A stretch of DNA of 8,361 bases. It comes from Acidobacteriota bacterium (lineage in GTDB: Bacteria > Acidobacteriota > Terriglobia > Versatilivoradales > Versatilivoraceae). The stretch is taken from assembly GCA_026706225.1 (NCBI GenBank), contig JAPOZE010000672.1, forward strand, positions 1-8,361, in the 5' to 3' direction. Under the pieces are notes generated by a model. The model made no database searches. It worked only from the letters and a program-made list of their open reading frames with translations, and was not told where the DNA came from. Position numbers and translations under genes: made by a program. Below, in pieces: positions 1 through 7,147 of the stretch; within the stretch, counting starts at the first letter, position 1, and each line of letters begins with the position of its first letter.

Positions 1-379
1 CCGCCTTGCTGCAGAGGAAGGCGCTGGTCAGGTTGACCGAGAGCATTCGGTTCCAACTTTCCAGGGTGGTCCGGTCCCAGGGGACCATGGGGCAGATGCC
101 GGCATTGTTGACCAGGATGTCGATCCGGCCGAACCGTTCCGCGGTCGCCTGAACCATGCGGTCCACCTGGTCCGGCTCGGAAACGTCGGTCTCCGAAACC
201 AGCAGGTCGCAGCCGCAGTCGTTCCGCAGACCCGAAGCCACAGTCTGCAGGAGGGACGCCTGGATGTCGGCCAGCGTCAAGCCGGCCGCCCCTTCGCGCA
301 CGAAGAGTTCGGCCACACTGCGGCCGATACCGGAGGCGGCCCCGGTGACGATGGCCACCCTTCCTTTCAATTCATCCAT
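1..379 (-). CDS. Short-chain dehydrogenase/reductase (SDR), 5' part, runs off left edge
   Basis: This is an NAD(P)-dependent oxidoreductase of the classical SDR family; the substrate cannot be told. The 126 visible codons read from an ATG at 379 to the window edge. Seen in the translation: the cofactor-binding TGAASGIGR at residues 12-20, an acidic D38 at the end of the second strand (usually a sign of NAD rather than NADP preference), D65 of the conserved adenine-contacting DV motif, NNAG at 91-94, and N116, which matches the Asn of the SDR catalytic tetrad. The Ser and the YxxxK catalytic residues lie outside the window. The start at 379 places MDELKGRVAIVTG exactly as in typical SDRs, but no clear Shine-Dalgarno precedes it. 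An in-frame ATG at 433 would add 18 basic residues and is less likely. It is divergent from the nuclease/ATPase operon. Confidence 0.93.
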   Translation of the reverse strand, partial: MDELKGRVAIVTGAASGIGRSVAELFVREGAAGLTLADIQASLLQTVASGLRNDCGCDLLVSETDVSEPDQVDRMVQATAERFGRIDILVNNAGICPMVPWDRTTLESWNRMLSVNLTSAFLCSKA

Positions 380-590
380 GGCGTGTCGAAGCTGAACCGG
401 TTTGCGCTCGGGCCGGCGATGTTGAAGTGCCATTCCGTGAGGCCGTCGCTGCCATGGCGGCATGAACGGCCGGACTGCGCAAGGCATTGCCCTGAGGAGG
501 CCTTCGAGCAAGACCGGGTTTTCATGGGTTCCGGCCTCCCTGGGTTCTATCTTAGGTGTCCGTAGTCGAGCGATGCAACTAAAGGACATT

Positions 591-599
591 TGCTATACT
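591..599 (+). promoter_or_regulatory. Extended -10 promoter for the nuclease/ATPase operon
   Basis: TGCTATACT has the TGN extension plus a -10 hexamer (594-599) that matches TATAAT at five of six positions. No convincing -35 box is found 16-18 bases upstream, as is common for extended -10 promoters. Transcription would begin near 606, giving a leader of about 32 bases before the ATG at 638. The ATG at 590 would then lie upstream of the transcript. Inferred from sequence only. Confidence 0.5.
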
Positions 600-626
600 G
601 GCGCGCCTGTTCTGACTCGGATATAT

Positions 627-630
627 GGAG
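627..630 (+). promoter_or_regulatory. Shine-Dalgarno that decides the start of the YhaO-like gene
   Basis: GGAG sits seven bases before the ATG at 638, an ideal spacing. The longer reading from the ATG at 590 has no such site, and its extra 16 residues precede the conserved MRIRFVHAADLHLDSP beginning of the family. Confidence 0.75.
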
Positions 631-637
631 AAAAACG

Positions 638-1906
638 ATGCGGATTCGCTTCGTACATGCCGCCGACCTGCACCTGGACAGTCCCTTCACCGGCTTGAAG
701 GCCGCCGCGCCCGAAAACGTGGCCAGCGCTTTGGTCAATGCGACCTTTGACGCCTACGAGAACATCATCAACCTGTGCATTTCCGAAGAGGTGGACGCTC
801 TGCTGGTCGCAGGGGACGTGTACGACGGGGCCGACCGTAGCCTTCGAGCCCAACTCAAGTTCGTCGAGGGTCTGAACAAGTTGGACGCTCAAGGCGTTCG
901 CTCCTTCGTCTGCCACGGCAATCACGACCCCTTGGACGGCTGGCAGGCGCGGCTGGATTATCCGCCAGGCTGTATCCGCTTCGGTCTCGACTGGGAAGCC
1001 GTGCCCGTGTTCGAGGATCCGAACCGCGCAATCATACACGGCATCAGCTACCCGAAGCGCGATGTCACTGAGAACCTGGCCAGCCGCCTCGGCAAGGTCG
1101 AACCCAGCCCGTTCTCCATTGGTCTGTTGCACGCCAACGTCAGCAATGACCCCAACCATGCGGCATACGCCCCCTGCTCGCTGGACGATTTGGCACAATC
1201 AGGCGTCGATTACTGGGCGCTCGGCCACGTGCACACCCGCCAGGTTCTAAGTGAGCGGGAGCCCGCGGTCGTCTATACCGGGAACCCCCAGGGGAGGCAT
1301 CCGAACGAGTCAGGGCCCCGGGGCGTATACCTGGTGGAAGTGGACGACGGGGGGAACGTCGGTCTCGACTTCCGGCCCATGGACACCGTCCGCTGGGTGC
1401 GGCTTGATTCGGACATCGGCGCGTTCGAGACCGAGCAGGATTTGCTGGACGCATTACACAAGGGAATGCAAGTCCTGAGAGACGACGCCGACGGCAAGTC
1501 GGTCGTCGTTCATATCACCCTCACCGGACGCGGTGAGTTGAACCGAACGCTCCGCAGGTCGAACATGATTGAGGACCTGGTCGAGGAGATTAATCGGGAA
1601 TGGGCCGAAGGGTCGCCGTTCGCCTGGTGCGAACGAATCGAAGACGAGAGCGCATCTCCGTTCGACCGCGAAGCGAGGCTGAGGGGCTCGGATTTTCTGG
1701 CGGAGGTGCTGCGGACGGCGGACCGGGCGAAGACCGATCCGCAACTCCTGACTCGGTTTGCCCCCTGGCTTTCCGATCTCTACCAGCATCACCGTTTTCG
1801 CCGGTATTTGCCCGATTCGGCCCTGGACGAGGAGGAGATTGCCGCGCTGGTCGAAGACGCTGAAGCCATGGCCGTGGAGCTGCTTGCCGAGGACGACGAC
1901 CGATGA
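638..1906 (+). CDS. yhaO: DNA repair metallophosphoesterase, YhaO/SbcD/Mre11-type nuclease subunit
   Basis: A predicted Mn-dependent DNA exo/endonuclease of 422 residues, the catalytic partner of the ATPase encoded next. All calcineurin-like metal-binding motifs are present: D10 and H12 in ADLHLDSP, D60 in GDVYDG, N95 and H96 in CHGNHD, H165 in GLLHAN, and H197 and H199 in ALGHVH, so the enzyme should be active. The phosphoesterase domain covers about residues 1-240. The remaining 180 residues form the mixed C-terminal region that in SbcD/Mre11 relatives contacts DNA and the ATPase. The opening motif DLHLDSPFTGL and the pairing with a YhaN homologue favour the YhaO branch over true SbcD. The stop overlaps the next start (ATGA at 1903-1906), so translation is coupled. 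The start at 638 is chosen from the Shine-Dalgarno at 627-630 and the family N-terminus. The symbol is by family resemblance to Bacillus yhaO; orthology is inferred. Confidence 0.93.
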   Translation: MRIRFVHAADLHLDSPFTGLKAAAPENVASALVNATFDAYENIINLCISEEVDALLVAGDVYDGADRSLRAQLKFVEGLNKLDAQGVRSFVCHGNHDPLDGWQARLDYPPGCIRFGLDWEAVPVFEDPNRAIIHGISYPKRDVTENLASRLGKVEPSPFSIGLLHANVSNDPNHAAYAPCSLDDLAQSGVDYWALGHVHTRQVLSEREPAVVYTGNPQGRHPNESGPRGVYLVEVDDGGNVGLDFRPMDTVRWVRLDSDIGAFETEQDLLDALHKGMQVLRDDADGKSVVVHITLTGRGELNRTLRRSNMIEDLVEEINREWAEGSPFAWCERIEDESASPFDREARLRGSDFLAEVLRTADRAKTDPQLLTRFAPWLSDLYQHHRFRRYLPDSALDEEEIAALVEDAEAMAVELLAEDDDR

Positions 1907-4728
1907 AGATCTTGAGCCTGCGCATCGACGGCTTCGGGCGGTTTTCCGACCGGGCATTGGGCCCATTCCAGCGGCCCGTAACCGTCTTTCTTGGTCCCAA
2001 CGAGGCGGGAAAGAGCACCCTGCTGGAGTTTATTCGCAGGGTGTTTTTTGGATTCCCCGATGGCCGCAGCAGCAGCAATCCTTACCGGCCGCTTGCCGGG
2101 GGCCGACACGGGGGCATCGTCACCTTCGGGGATGACGCCGGCAAGACCGTAACCGTCCAGCGATTCCAGGGGACGGGCGGCGGGCCGGTCGCACTGACCG
2201 CCGCATCGGGCAGCCCGCTCCCCAAGGGCGAATTGTCACGTCTGCTGGGCCACCACTCCAGGGAGGTCTTTCAGAACGTCTTCACCTTCACCCTCGATGA
2301 CCTCCACAGCGACAAACTGCTGAGCGACGACAACGTCAACAGCCAACTCTACAGCGCCGGCATGGGTGCGACAAAGCTGCCCGCGGCAATGAAGGCGCTT
2401 GATTCCGAGAAGCAGTCCCTGTTTCTCAAGGGTGGCCAAAAACACAAGATCATCCTGGCGGGCAACGAACTCGGCAAGATCGACTCCAAGCTTGCGGAAG
2501 TTGCCAACAACGCTGAGGCGTACTCCAGCCTCACCTCCCAACTCAAGGAGGTCGACGGGGAGCTCGAGCGACTGAGCGGACTCCGCCAGGAGCATCAGTC
2601 GGGACTCGGTCACCAGAAGCAGTTGGAGAGTGCCTGGGACGACTGGAACGACCTCAACCAGTTTGAGGGGCAACTGGCCGAGTTGCCGGCCATTGACGAT
2701 TTTCCCGTCAACGGCATCGGCCGCCTGGAAACACTGCAAGAGCGGGTCAGGACCAGGCAGGAGGAATACGACGCCGCAAAGGAGGCGGTTGGGGAAGCCA
2801 AAGCCAAGGCGGAGGCGGTGGTGGAGCATGAGGCTATCCTCAGCTATTCACCTGACATCCGAAAACTGGAACAGGATCGCACCTCCTTCGGCAACTCCGA
2901 CCGCGACCTGCCCAAGCGCAAGGACGAATTCGAAGATCACGAGAACGCCCTGGCCGCGACCCTGAAGGATCTGGGGCCTGACTGGGACCAAGCCCGCCTG
3001 GAGCACTTCGACCTTTCCCTGGCCGTCCGCGAGGATATCTCACAATATGGGGAGCGCCTGAGGGAGGCGCGCGAGGAACTCGATCAGTGCAAGTCCGATC
3101 GCATTCAGAAAAAGACTCTGTGGGAGGAAGCTCTTGAGGCGGAGGGCAAGCTCGAAGGGGAGTTGGAGGCTGCCGTCAAGCCGGTCAGTCGCAAGAACGG
3201 CAGTAAGGTGGCACCAGCCATCTGCCTTGCCGCCGGCCTCGCGCTATTGGCCGTGGGCGTGGTACTTGGGGGGCCTGCACTCTTCTTGGGTGTTGCCGCC
3301 GGCCTCGCGCTCGCAGGTGTCTCCGTATACTTGCTCCTGTCCAGCCAGACCTCTATCGGTACTGACACGGAAATCGCCCGTGTCTCCAGAGAACTCGACC
3401 GCGCGAAAGACTTGACCCGGCAGCGGCAGAGCAGGGTGGAGAAGTCCCGCAAAGCGGTCGAAGAGGCTGAGCGCTCACTCGCGTCCGTTCAGGGCCAATG
3501 GCGGGAGTGGCTCCAAGCGCGCGGCCTGCGGGACGACTTCCTTCCAGAGACCGTGGTCGAGCTTCGGAGCAAGTTGGAACTCGGACTGACTCAGCTTCTC
3601 AATGTGCGACGCTGGCGCCAGCGCATCGACGCGATTCAGCGGGATATCGACAATTACGTCGCCATCGCCACGCCTCTGGCGGCGGCCTTCGAGATTCCCT
3701 TGGACAGGACGGAGCCGGGTCGGGTGGCCGGGGCTGCCGACAAGCTGATCGAGATGCATGCCGCCGTCGAGCAGAGAGTTGGAGATCGGATGGACGCAGA
3801 GGCCGCTTTCAGGAAGGCAGAGGATCAATTGAAGGCGAGAGAGAGCGATCTTCGGAATGCGGAGCAGGAGATGAAGCGCCTGCTCCAGTCCGGCGGGGCC
3901 GCCGACGCCGAGGACTTTCGCAAGCGGGCAGAGATCGTGCGTCGGCGAACGGAACTGGAAGACGAGCGACGGGGTGCACTGGGACGGTTGCAGCGACTCA
4001 GCGGCCCCGGCGACCCGCTCGAAGTCCTGAAGAAGCAACTCGGCGACACGGAAATTCAGGCGATCCGAGATCAGGCGAGTTCGGCCAAGAAAGAAATTGA
4101 CAGCGCCAACGCAGAGATAAGGGAGTTCTCCAACAGGCAGGGATCGATCCAAAAAGAACTCGAGAATCTGACCGGCGAGGAGGAATCGTCGAAGCTGCGG
4201 GCGGATCGCCAGAGGCTGTTGGAGGAGGTCCGCGGCCACGCGCGGGAGTGGGCAGTTCGAACCATTGCCGAGAACCTGATCAAGGATGCGCAGGGCAAGT
4301 TCGAGAAGGAGCGGCAGCCGGGCGTTGTCCGCCACGCCCAATCGTTTTTCAAGGACATCACCGGCGGGCGGTACCGGACGGTGTTCTCCCCGCTTGGTAG
4401 TTCGGAGATACACGTAACCGATTCCTCGGGCGTCTCCAAACAGCCCCACCAGCTCAGCCGGGGCACGCGGGAGCAGTTGTTCCTGTCGCTCAGGTTCGGC
4501 CTTATCCGGGAGTTGGGCCAGCGGTCGGAACCGCTGCCGGTGATCGTGGACGAGGCGTTGGTGAACTTCGATCCCGAACGGGGACTGCGGGCCGCCCGAG
4601 CCTTCGTGGAGTTGTCCCAAGCCAACCAGGTTCTGGTCTTTACCTGCCACCCTACGATGGTCGAGCTTTTCCGGAAGGCAGCCGCCCGGTCAGGCGTGCA
4701 GGCACCCGAAGTGGTCCGAATTGGGTAG
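1903..4728 (+). CDS. yhaN: Rad50/SMC-like AAA ATPase with central membrane hairpin, YhaN family
   Basis: A 941-residue ATPase expected to drive and gate the nuclease encoded just upstream. Seen in order: an N-terminal ATPase lobe with Walker A GPNEAGKST at 31-39 and a Q-loop glutamine at 124 (VFQNVFTF); a long charged coiled coil from about 170 to 430; two hydrophobic segments at about 437-482 separated by a short GGPALF turn; a second coiled coil from about 487 to 795; and a C-terminal lobe with the ABC signature-like LSRGTREQLFLSL (851-863), Walker B VIVDEALVNFD (880-890, catalytic E884) and an H-loop histidine at 916 (TCHP). No CxxC zinc hook exists, and the membrane hairpin occupies the place where Rad50 carries it. 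The same nuclease-then-ATPase order occurs in Bacillus yhaO-yhaN. No yhaM-type nuclease follows; the next gene is convergent. The start overlaps the previous stop, and GAGGA at 1889-1893 serves as Shine-Dalgarno. Membrane location of the complex is inferred. Confidence 0.92.
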   Translation: MKILSLRIDGFGRFSDRALGPFQRPVTVFLGPNEAGKSTLLEFIRRVFFGFPDGRSSSNPYRPLAGGRHGGIVTFGDDAGKTVTVQRFQGTGGGPVALTAASGSPLPKGELSRLLGHHSREVFQNVFTFTLDDLHSDKLLSDDNVNSQLYSAGMGATKLPAAMKALDSEKQSLFLKGGQKHKIILAGNELGKIDSKLAEVANNAEAYSSLTSQLKEVDGELERLSGLRQEHQSGLGHQKQLESAWDDWNDLNQFEGQLAELPAIDDFPVNGIGRLETLQERVRTRQEEYDAAKEAVGEAKAKAEAVVEHEAILSYSPDIRKLEQDRTSFGNSDRDLPKRKDEFEDHENALAATLKDLGPDWDQARLEHFDLSLAVREDISQYGERLREAREELDQCKSDRIQKKTLWEEALEAEGKLEGELEAAVKPVSRKNGSKVAPAICLAAGLALLAVGVVLGGPALFLGVAAGLALAGVSVYLLLSSQTSIGTDTEIARVSRELDRAKDLTRQRQSRVEKSRKAVEEAERSLASVQGQWREWLQARGLRDDFLPETVVELRSKLELGLTQLLNVRRWRQRIDAIQRDIDNYVAIATPLAAAFEIPLDRTEPGRVAGAADKLIEMHAAVEQRVGDRMDAEAAFRKAEDQLKARESDLRNAEQEMKRLLQSGGAADAEDFRKRAEIVRRRTELEDERRGALGRLQRLSGPGDPLEVLKKQLGDTEIQAIRDQASSAKKEIDSANAEIREFSNRQGSIQKELENLTGEEESSKLRADRQRLLEEVRGHAREWAVRTIAENLIKDAQGKFEKERQPGVVRHAQSFFKDITGGRYRTVFSPLGSSEIHVTDSSGVSKQPHQLSRGTREQLFLSLRFGLIRELGQRSEPLPVIVDEALVNFDPERGLRAARAFVELSQANQVLVFTCHPTMVELFRKAAARSGVQAPEVVRIG
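3227..3311 (+). repeat. Exact 19-base direct repeat inside the two membrane segments of the ATPase
   Basis: The same 19 bases occur at 3227-3245 and 3293-3311. The copies are offset by exactly 66 bases (22 codons), so they are in the same reading frame. They encode the AAGLAL core of each hydrophobic segment (LAAGLALL and VAAGLALA). The offset corresponds to one helix plus turn, which would fit a partial internal duplication. Chance reuse of GC-rich Ala/Gly/Leu codons is the alternative. Confidence 0.7.
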
Positions 4729-4896
4729 GACAACCGACCAAAAGGGACGTCTGGCCGGATGGCCGTGATCGAAGCCTTGGCCATCGCAATGCGGGATGAG
4801 GCGGTGCAACGCGGATTCTTGCGGCAGGGATGTCCAGTCAGGGGAGCGGCTTCGGATCGGTCGGATTAACCCCGCCGTCACCGGCCGGGGAGCCGG

Positions 4897-6921
4897 TCAA
4901 TTGGCCTTCGCGCCCTGGGTGAAATCCCGGTACTTGCCGAAGAGGGTCACGAACCTGGTGGAGATGTTGTCGAAATTTCTCGAGGGCGTCGGGGATCCCG
5001 GGCCTGCCCCAGGAGCAATCAGGTCAAGATTTCTGTTTCCGATGAAGCTGGTTCTCACCGTCTCCTGCATTCGGGTCGGAAGGTAGTAGGACCGCTTGCC
5101 GACTCCAGTCTTCTTGTAGTCGATGGTGAGCTCGTAGGCCTTGATGGGGGACTCCTTGGGGATCTCGGTGTCCTTGGCGCGAAACCGCACCACCTGGAAG
5201 TCCTTGAGGTCGATCCAGCATTGACCCTCATACCCGAAAGTAACAGACTTCTTTTCACTGACGCGGAGAGTTCGCTTGGAATGCTCGGACGGAACACTGA
5301 AGCGGAGGCGCGCCACTTCGCGGCCGTTGATCTTCTCCAGGCGTTCCAGTTCCAGGGTGGCCTGGGATTGAGGGGAGAAGAGCTCGGCGATGGCCGGACC
5401 GAACTCCCCCGCCGTCTGGGGAGGCGCCTTGCTGGCCCCCACATTCCTGTAATGCTTGCGCCTGTCGTGATAGGAGAGCTCGTGAGCCAGGAAATCCTCC
5501 TGCGTCCATCCCCCCCGGCCGATCCGGCGGTAGCGGCGGGTGGTCTGGTTGCAGACGAATTCAGGCAGTTGACGCTCATAGTCAAAGGTCTTGGCGCGAA
5601 CGGTCTTCAGGAACAGCGGCCAGTTCTTGCTGGTGGGCCTGGTTCCCGGCTTCATCAGGTCTGACGCTTTGGCGGCGACGCGCCGCGGGCGTTTGCGGGA
5701 GACCTTAACCACCCGGGCCGAGGCCACGAATTCCAGGGCCTGCTTCTTGCACAACAGCTTTGCGGGCAGTTGCGTCGCCTGATCGCAGCTTGCCCCCGCC
5801 ACTTCGGTGGGCCGCAGCAGGGGGGCGTCGGGGTTGCCGGTCGCCAGGACTCGGCCCTCATCTCCGACCACTACTCCAGTCAGGTTGGCTCCCCTCAGGT
5901 TGGTCTCCTTGAGGTCGCTCCCCGACAGGGAAGCCCCCGACAGGTCGGCGTTCTGCAGATCGGCTCCCGTCAGCAGCGCCTCGTCCAGGGTGGCTCTATT
6001 CAGGTTTGCCTGGGCCAGGGAGGCGTCGCTCAGGTCGGCCTGGGTCAGGTCGGCCTGGCTGAGATCGGCCTTCTCCAGTTGGGCCCCGGTGAGATTGGCT
6101 TGAGTCAGCAGGCTCCGGGAGAGCTTGGCTTCCTGAAGACTGGCGCCGATGAAGTTGCCGCGATACACCTCGGCCTTGGTGAAGTCGGCCTGGCTGAGGT
6201 CGGCCTGCACGAAGTCCACCTTGTCGGAAAACCCGTTTCGGAAGTTGAGTCCGCTGAGTACCGCCTGGCTGAGGTCGGAGGAAGAGACTTCCACTCCTTC
6301 CCAATTCCTCTGGCTCAAGTCGACCCCGCTGAGATTGACCCCGAACAGGATCATCCGTGCAAACAGCGCCTGATCCAGCTCGACGCCCCGCAGGTCCGTG
6401 TTCCGGATGACGGCCTCGCTCAGGTTGGCTCGATTGAGCCTGGCTCCCTGAAACTGGGCTCCCGAAACGTGGGCGCCGGTCAGATCGGCGCCGGTCAGGT
6501 CGGCATCCCGCAGGTCGGTTCGTGTGAGGGTGGCCTCGATGAGTCTGGCTCCAACCAGTTTTGCTCCCTGGAGATTGACGTCGGTCAAGGATGCGCCCGA
6601 CAGATTGGCGCCGGAGAGATTGCTGCCCTGCAGGTCGGTCTTGAACAGGTCCGCCTTGCGGAGGTCGCCGCACTCTCCCCGAAAGTCGGGATTGAGTCCC
6701 TGAACCCCACTGGCGTCGGCGCATCCCTGTTCGCCCCGGTAGGTGAATCGGGGGCCTTGGCCGGCGGGTTCCTGCTGGGCCGGCTCGCCTTCCTGCGGGA
6801 CAGGAACGGTCGCCGGGGCCTGGGAGGAGCCGACCATCGCCGTCAGGAGAAAAATCGCCGGCAGCGCCGGTCCCCGCCACAGCCGGCGAGGTCTGATGGA
6901 GGTGTGGGTATTCACGTTCAC
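4897..6921 (-). CDS. Exported pentapeptide-repeat protein with acidobacterial-type C-terminal domain
   Basis: A 674-residue protein of unknown function. Seen: a basic N-terminus (RPRRLWR) and hydrophobic stretch (about 18-31) ending in SQAPA, which looks like a Sec signal peptide cut near residue 37; a Pro/Glu/Gln-rich spacer (38-58); a cap with C67 and C84; 53 pentapeptides in one register (85-349), predicted to fold as a right-handed square beta-helix; a very basic linker (about 400-430); and a C-terminal domain (about 446-670) opening with LPEFVCNQTTRRY and containing LERLEKINGREVARLRFSV, GYEGQCWIDL and IDYKKTGVGKRSYYLPTRM. The last domain resembles one I know from acidobacterial secreted hypotheticals, so this call rests on memory. 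Six cysteines in the mature part (67, 84, 379, 391, 457, 568) could form disulfides outside the cytoplasm. The start is GTG: AGGAG lies six bases upstream and an in-frame TAG at 6931-6933 excludes any earlier start. Because it is exported, a gyrase-protecting (Qnr/MfpA-like) role is unlikely. Confidence 0.88.
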   Translation of the reverse strand: MNVNTHTSIRPRRLWRGPALPAIFLLTAMVGSSQAPATVPVPQEGEPAQQEPAGQGPRFTYRGEQGCADASGVQGLNPDFRGECGDLRKADLFKTDLQGSNLSGANLSGASLTDVNLQGAKLVGARLIEATLTRTDLRDADLTGADLTGAHVSGAQFQGARLNRANLSEAVIRNTDLRGVELDQALFARMILFGVNLSGVDLSQRNWEGVEVSSSDLSQAVLSGLNFRNGFSDKVDFVQADLSQADFTKAEVYRGNFIGASLQEAKLSRSLLTQANLTGAQLEKADLSQADLTQADLSDASLAQANLNRATLDEALLTGADLQNADLSGASLSGSDLKETNLRGANLTGVVVGDEGRVLATGNPDAPLLRPTEVAGASCDQATQLPAKLLCKKQALEFVASARVVKVSRKRPRRVAAKASDLMKPGTRPTSKNWPLFLKTVRAKTFDYERQLPEFVCNQTTRRYRRIGRGGWTQEDFLAHELSYHDRRKHYRNVGASKAPPQTAGEFGPAIAELFSPQSQATLELERLEKINGREVARLRFSVPSEHSKRTLRVSEKKSVTFGYEGQCWIDLKDFQVVRFRAKDTEIPKESPIKAYELTIDYKKTGVGKRSYYLPTRMQETVRTSFIGNRNLDLIAPGAGPGSPTPSRNFDNISTRFVTLFGKYRDFTQGAKAN
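5875..6669 (-). repeat. Coding repeat: 53 uninterrupted pentapeptide units
   Basis: Reading residues 85-349 in fives gives A(D/N)LXX-type units from GDLRK to ANLTG with no insertion or deletion, enough for about 13 coils of a quadrilateral beta-helix. Units 1-17 and 36-53 fit the consensus well. Units 18-35 are weaker (for example RNWEG, VEVSS, GFSDK), and GFSDK (6220-6234) has Ser at the central, normally Leu/Phe, position. At the DNA level the recurrent CAGGTCGGC-like 15-base pattern is visible across the block on the plus strand. Confidence 0.93.
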
Positions 6922-6927
6922 AACGGA

Positions 6928-6932
6928 CTCCT
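6928..6932 (-). promoter_or_regulatory. Shine-Dalgarno fixing a GTG start
   Basis: On the minus strand AGGAG lies six bases before the GTG at 6921. A second in-frame GTG at 6915 is twelve bases away and less suitable. No ATG is available in frame before residue 29, which lies inside the signal peptide. Confidence 0.75.
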
Positions 6933-6940
6933 AGGCAACG

Positions 6941-6996
6941 GGTCCCGGTGCGGCTGCAGGGCGAAGCCGCTGACCGGACCGTGGCATCTCGCCACG
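6941..6996 (-). promoter_or_regulatory. Folded leader RNA: two adjacent hairpins before the pentapeptide gene
   Basis: In the transcript the first hairpin (6996-6980) is CGTGGC-GAGAT-GCCACG, a perfect six-pair stem. The second (6980-6941) has an inner perfect stem GCGGCT/AGCCGC with a nine-base loop. Its outer stem pairs GGTCCGGT with ACCGGGACC, with one bulged C, and a two-base CA bulge separates the two stems. The fold ends eight bases before the Shine-Dalgarno. It could affect translation or transcript stability, or be a palindromic extragenic element. It matches no riboswitch I recognise, and no alternative fold that hides the ribosome site is obvious. Confidence 0.5.
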
Positions 6997-7022
6997 ACCC
7001 CTCGGAAGTGACAACAACTAGA

Positions 7023-7051
7023 ACTATAGCCCTTTTGGAATGGGGCCTCAA
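7023..7051 (-). promoter_or_regulatory. Sigma70-like promoter for the pentapeptide gene
   Basis: On the minus strand TTGAGG (7051-7046, four of six bases of TTGACA) is followed, after a 17-base spacer, by TATAGT (7028-7023, five of six bases of TATAAT). Transcription would start near 7016, giving a leader of roughly 95 bases that contains both hairpins. The AT-rich patch around 7009-7040 stands out from the GC-rich surroundings. Confidence 0.6.
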
Positions 7052-7109
7052 GCGGCTTCCAGGCCATGAACGGAAGCGGGAGCGGGTCGGGGCGGCCACC
7101 CGGCACAAC

Positions 7110-7125
7110 GAAGGACATCTCCTTC
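7110..7125 (-). terminator. Small hairpin after the SAF-domain oxidoreductase gene
   Basis: GAAGGA-GATG-TCCTTC forms a perfect six-pair stem with a four-base loop, beginning 22 bases past the stop of the upstream gene on the minus strand. No U-run follows it, so it is only a weak candidate for an intrinsic terminator. Confidence 0.25.
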
Positions 7126-7147
7126 CGAACGGACAACAGCCAGTCCG

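Noticed and set aside
593..1198. Open minus-strand frame of 201 codons opposite the nuclease gene
   Set aside because: It lies opposite the metal-binding motifs of the phosphoesterase and shows no recognisable domain.
3475..4650. Open minus-strand frame of 391 codons inside the ATPase gene
   Set aside because: The plus strand there encodes a coherent coiled coil and ATPase lobe with all motifs. The reverse reading is a by-product of GC-rich codon use.
638..4728. A phage-defence or novel immune operon
   Set aside because: Both proteins fit the YhaO/YhaN repair family, no defence partner or mobile-element gene is adjacent, and the neighbours are ordinary metabolic genes.
4758..4785. Inverted repeat GATGGCC/GGCCATC with a 14-base loop between the convergent genes
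   Set aside because: The stem is perfect but short for its loop and no T-run follows on either strand, so I do not call it a terminator, though its position would suit one.
4880..4897. Inverted repeat ACCGGC/GCCGGT touching the stop codon of the pentapeptide gene
   Set aside because: It is a six-pair stem, GC-rich, with no T-run downstream, and is expected by chance at this base composition.
4897..6921. Quinolone-resistance or DNA-mimic protein (Qnr/MfpA type)
   Set aside because: A signal peptide and a large extra C-terminal domain point to export, and the length is about three times that of Qnr proteins.
5770..7011. Open plus-strand frame of 413 codons opposite the pentapeptide gene
   Set aside because: It is an antisense shadow of the repeats: its periodic QVG/LAQVGL composition mirrors the pentapeptide code, it has no good ribosome site, and it resembles no family.
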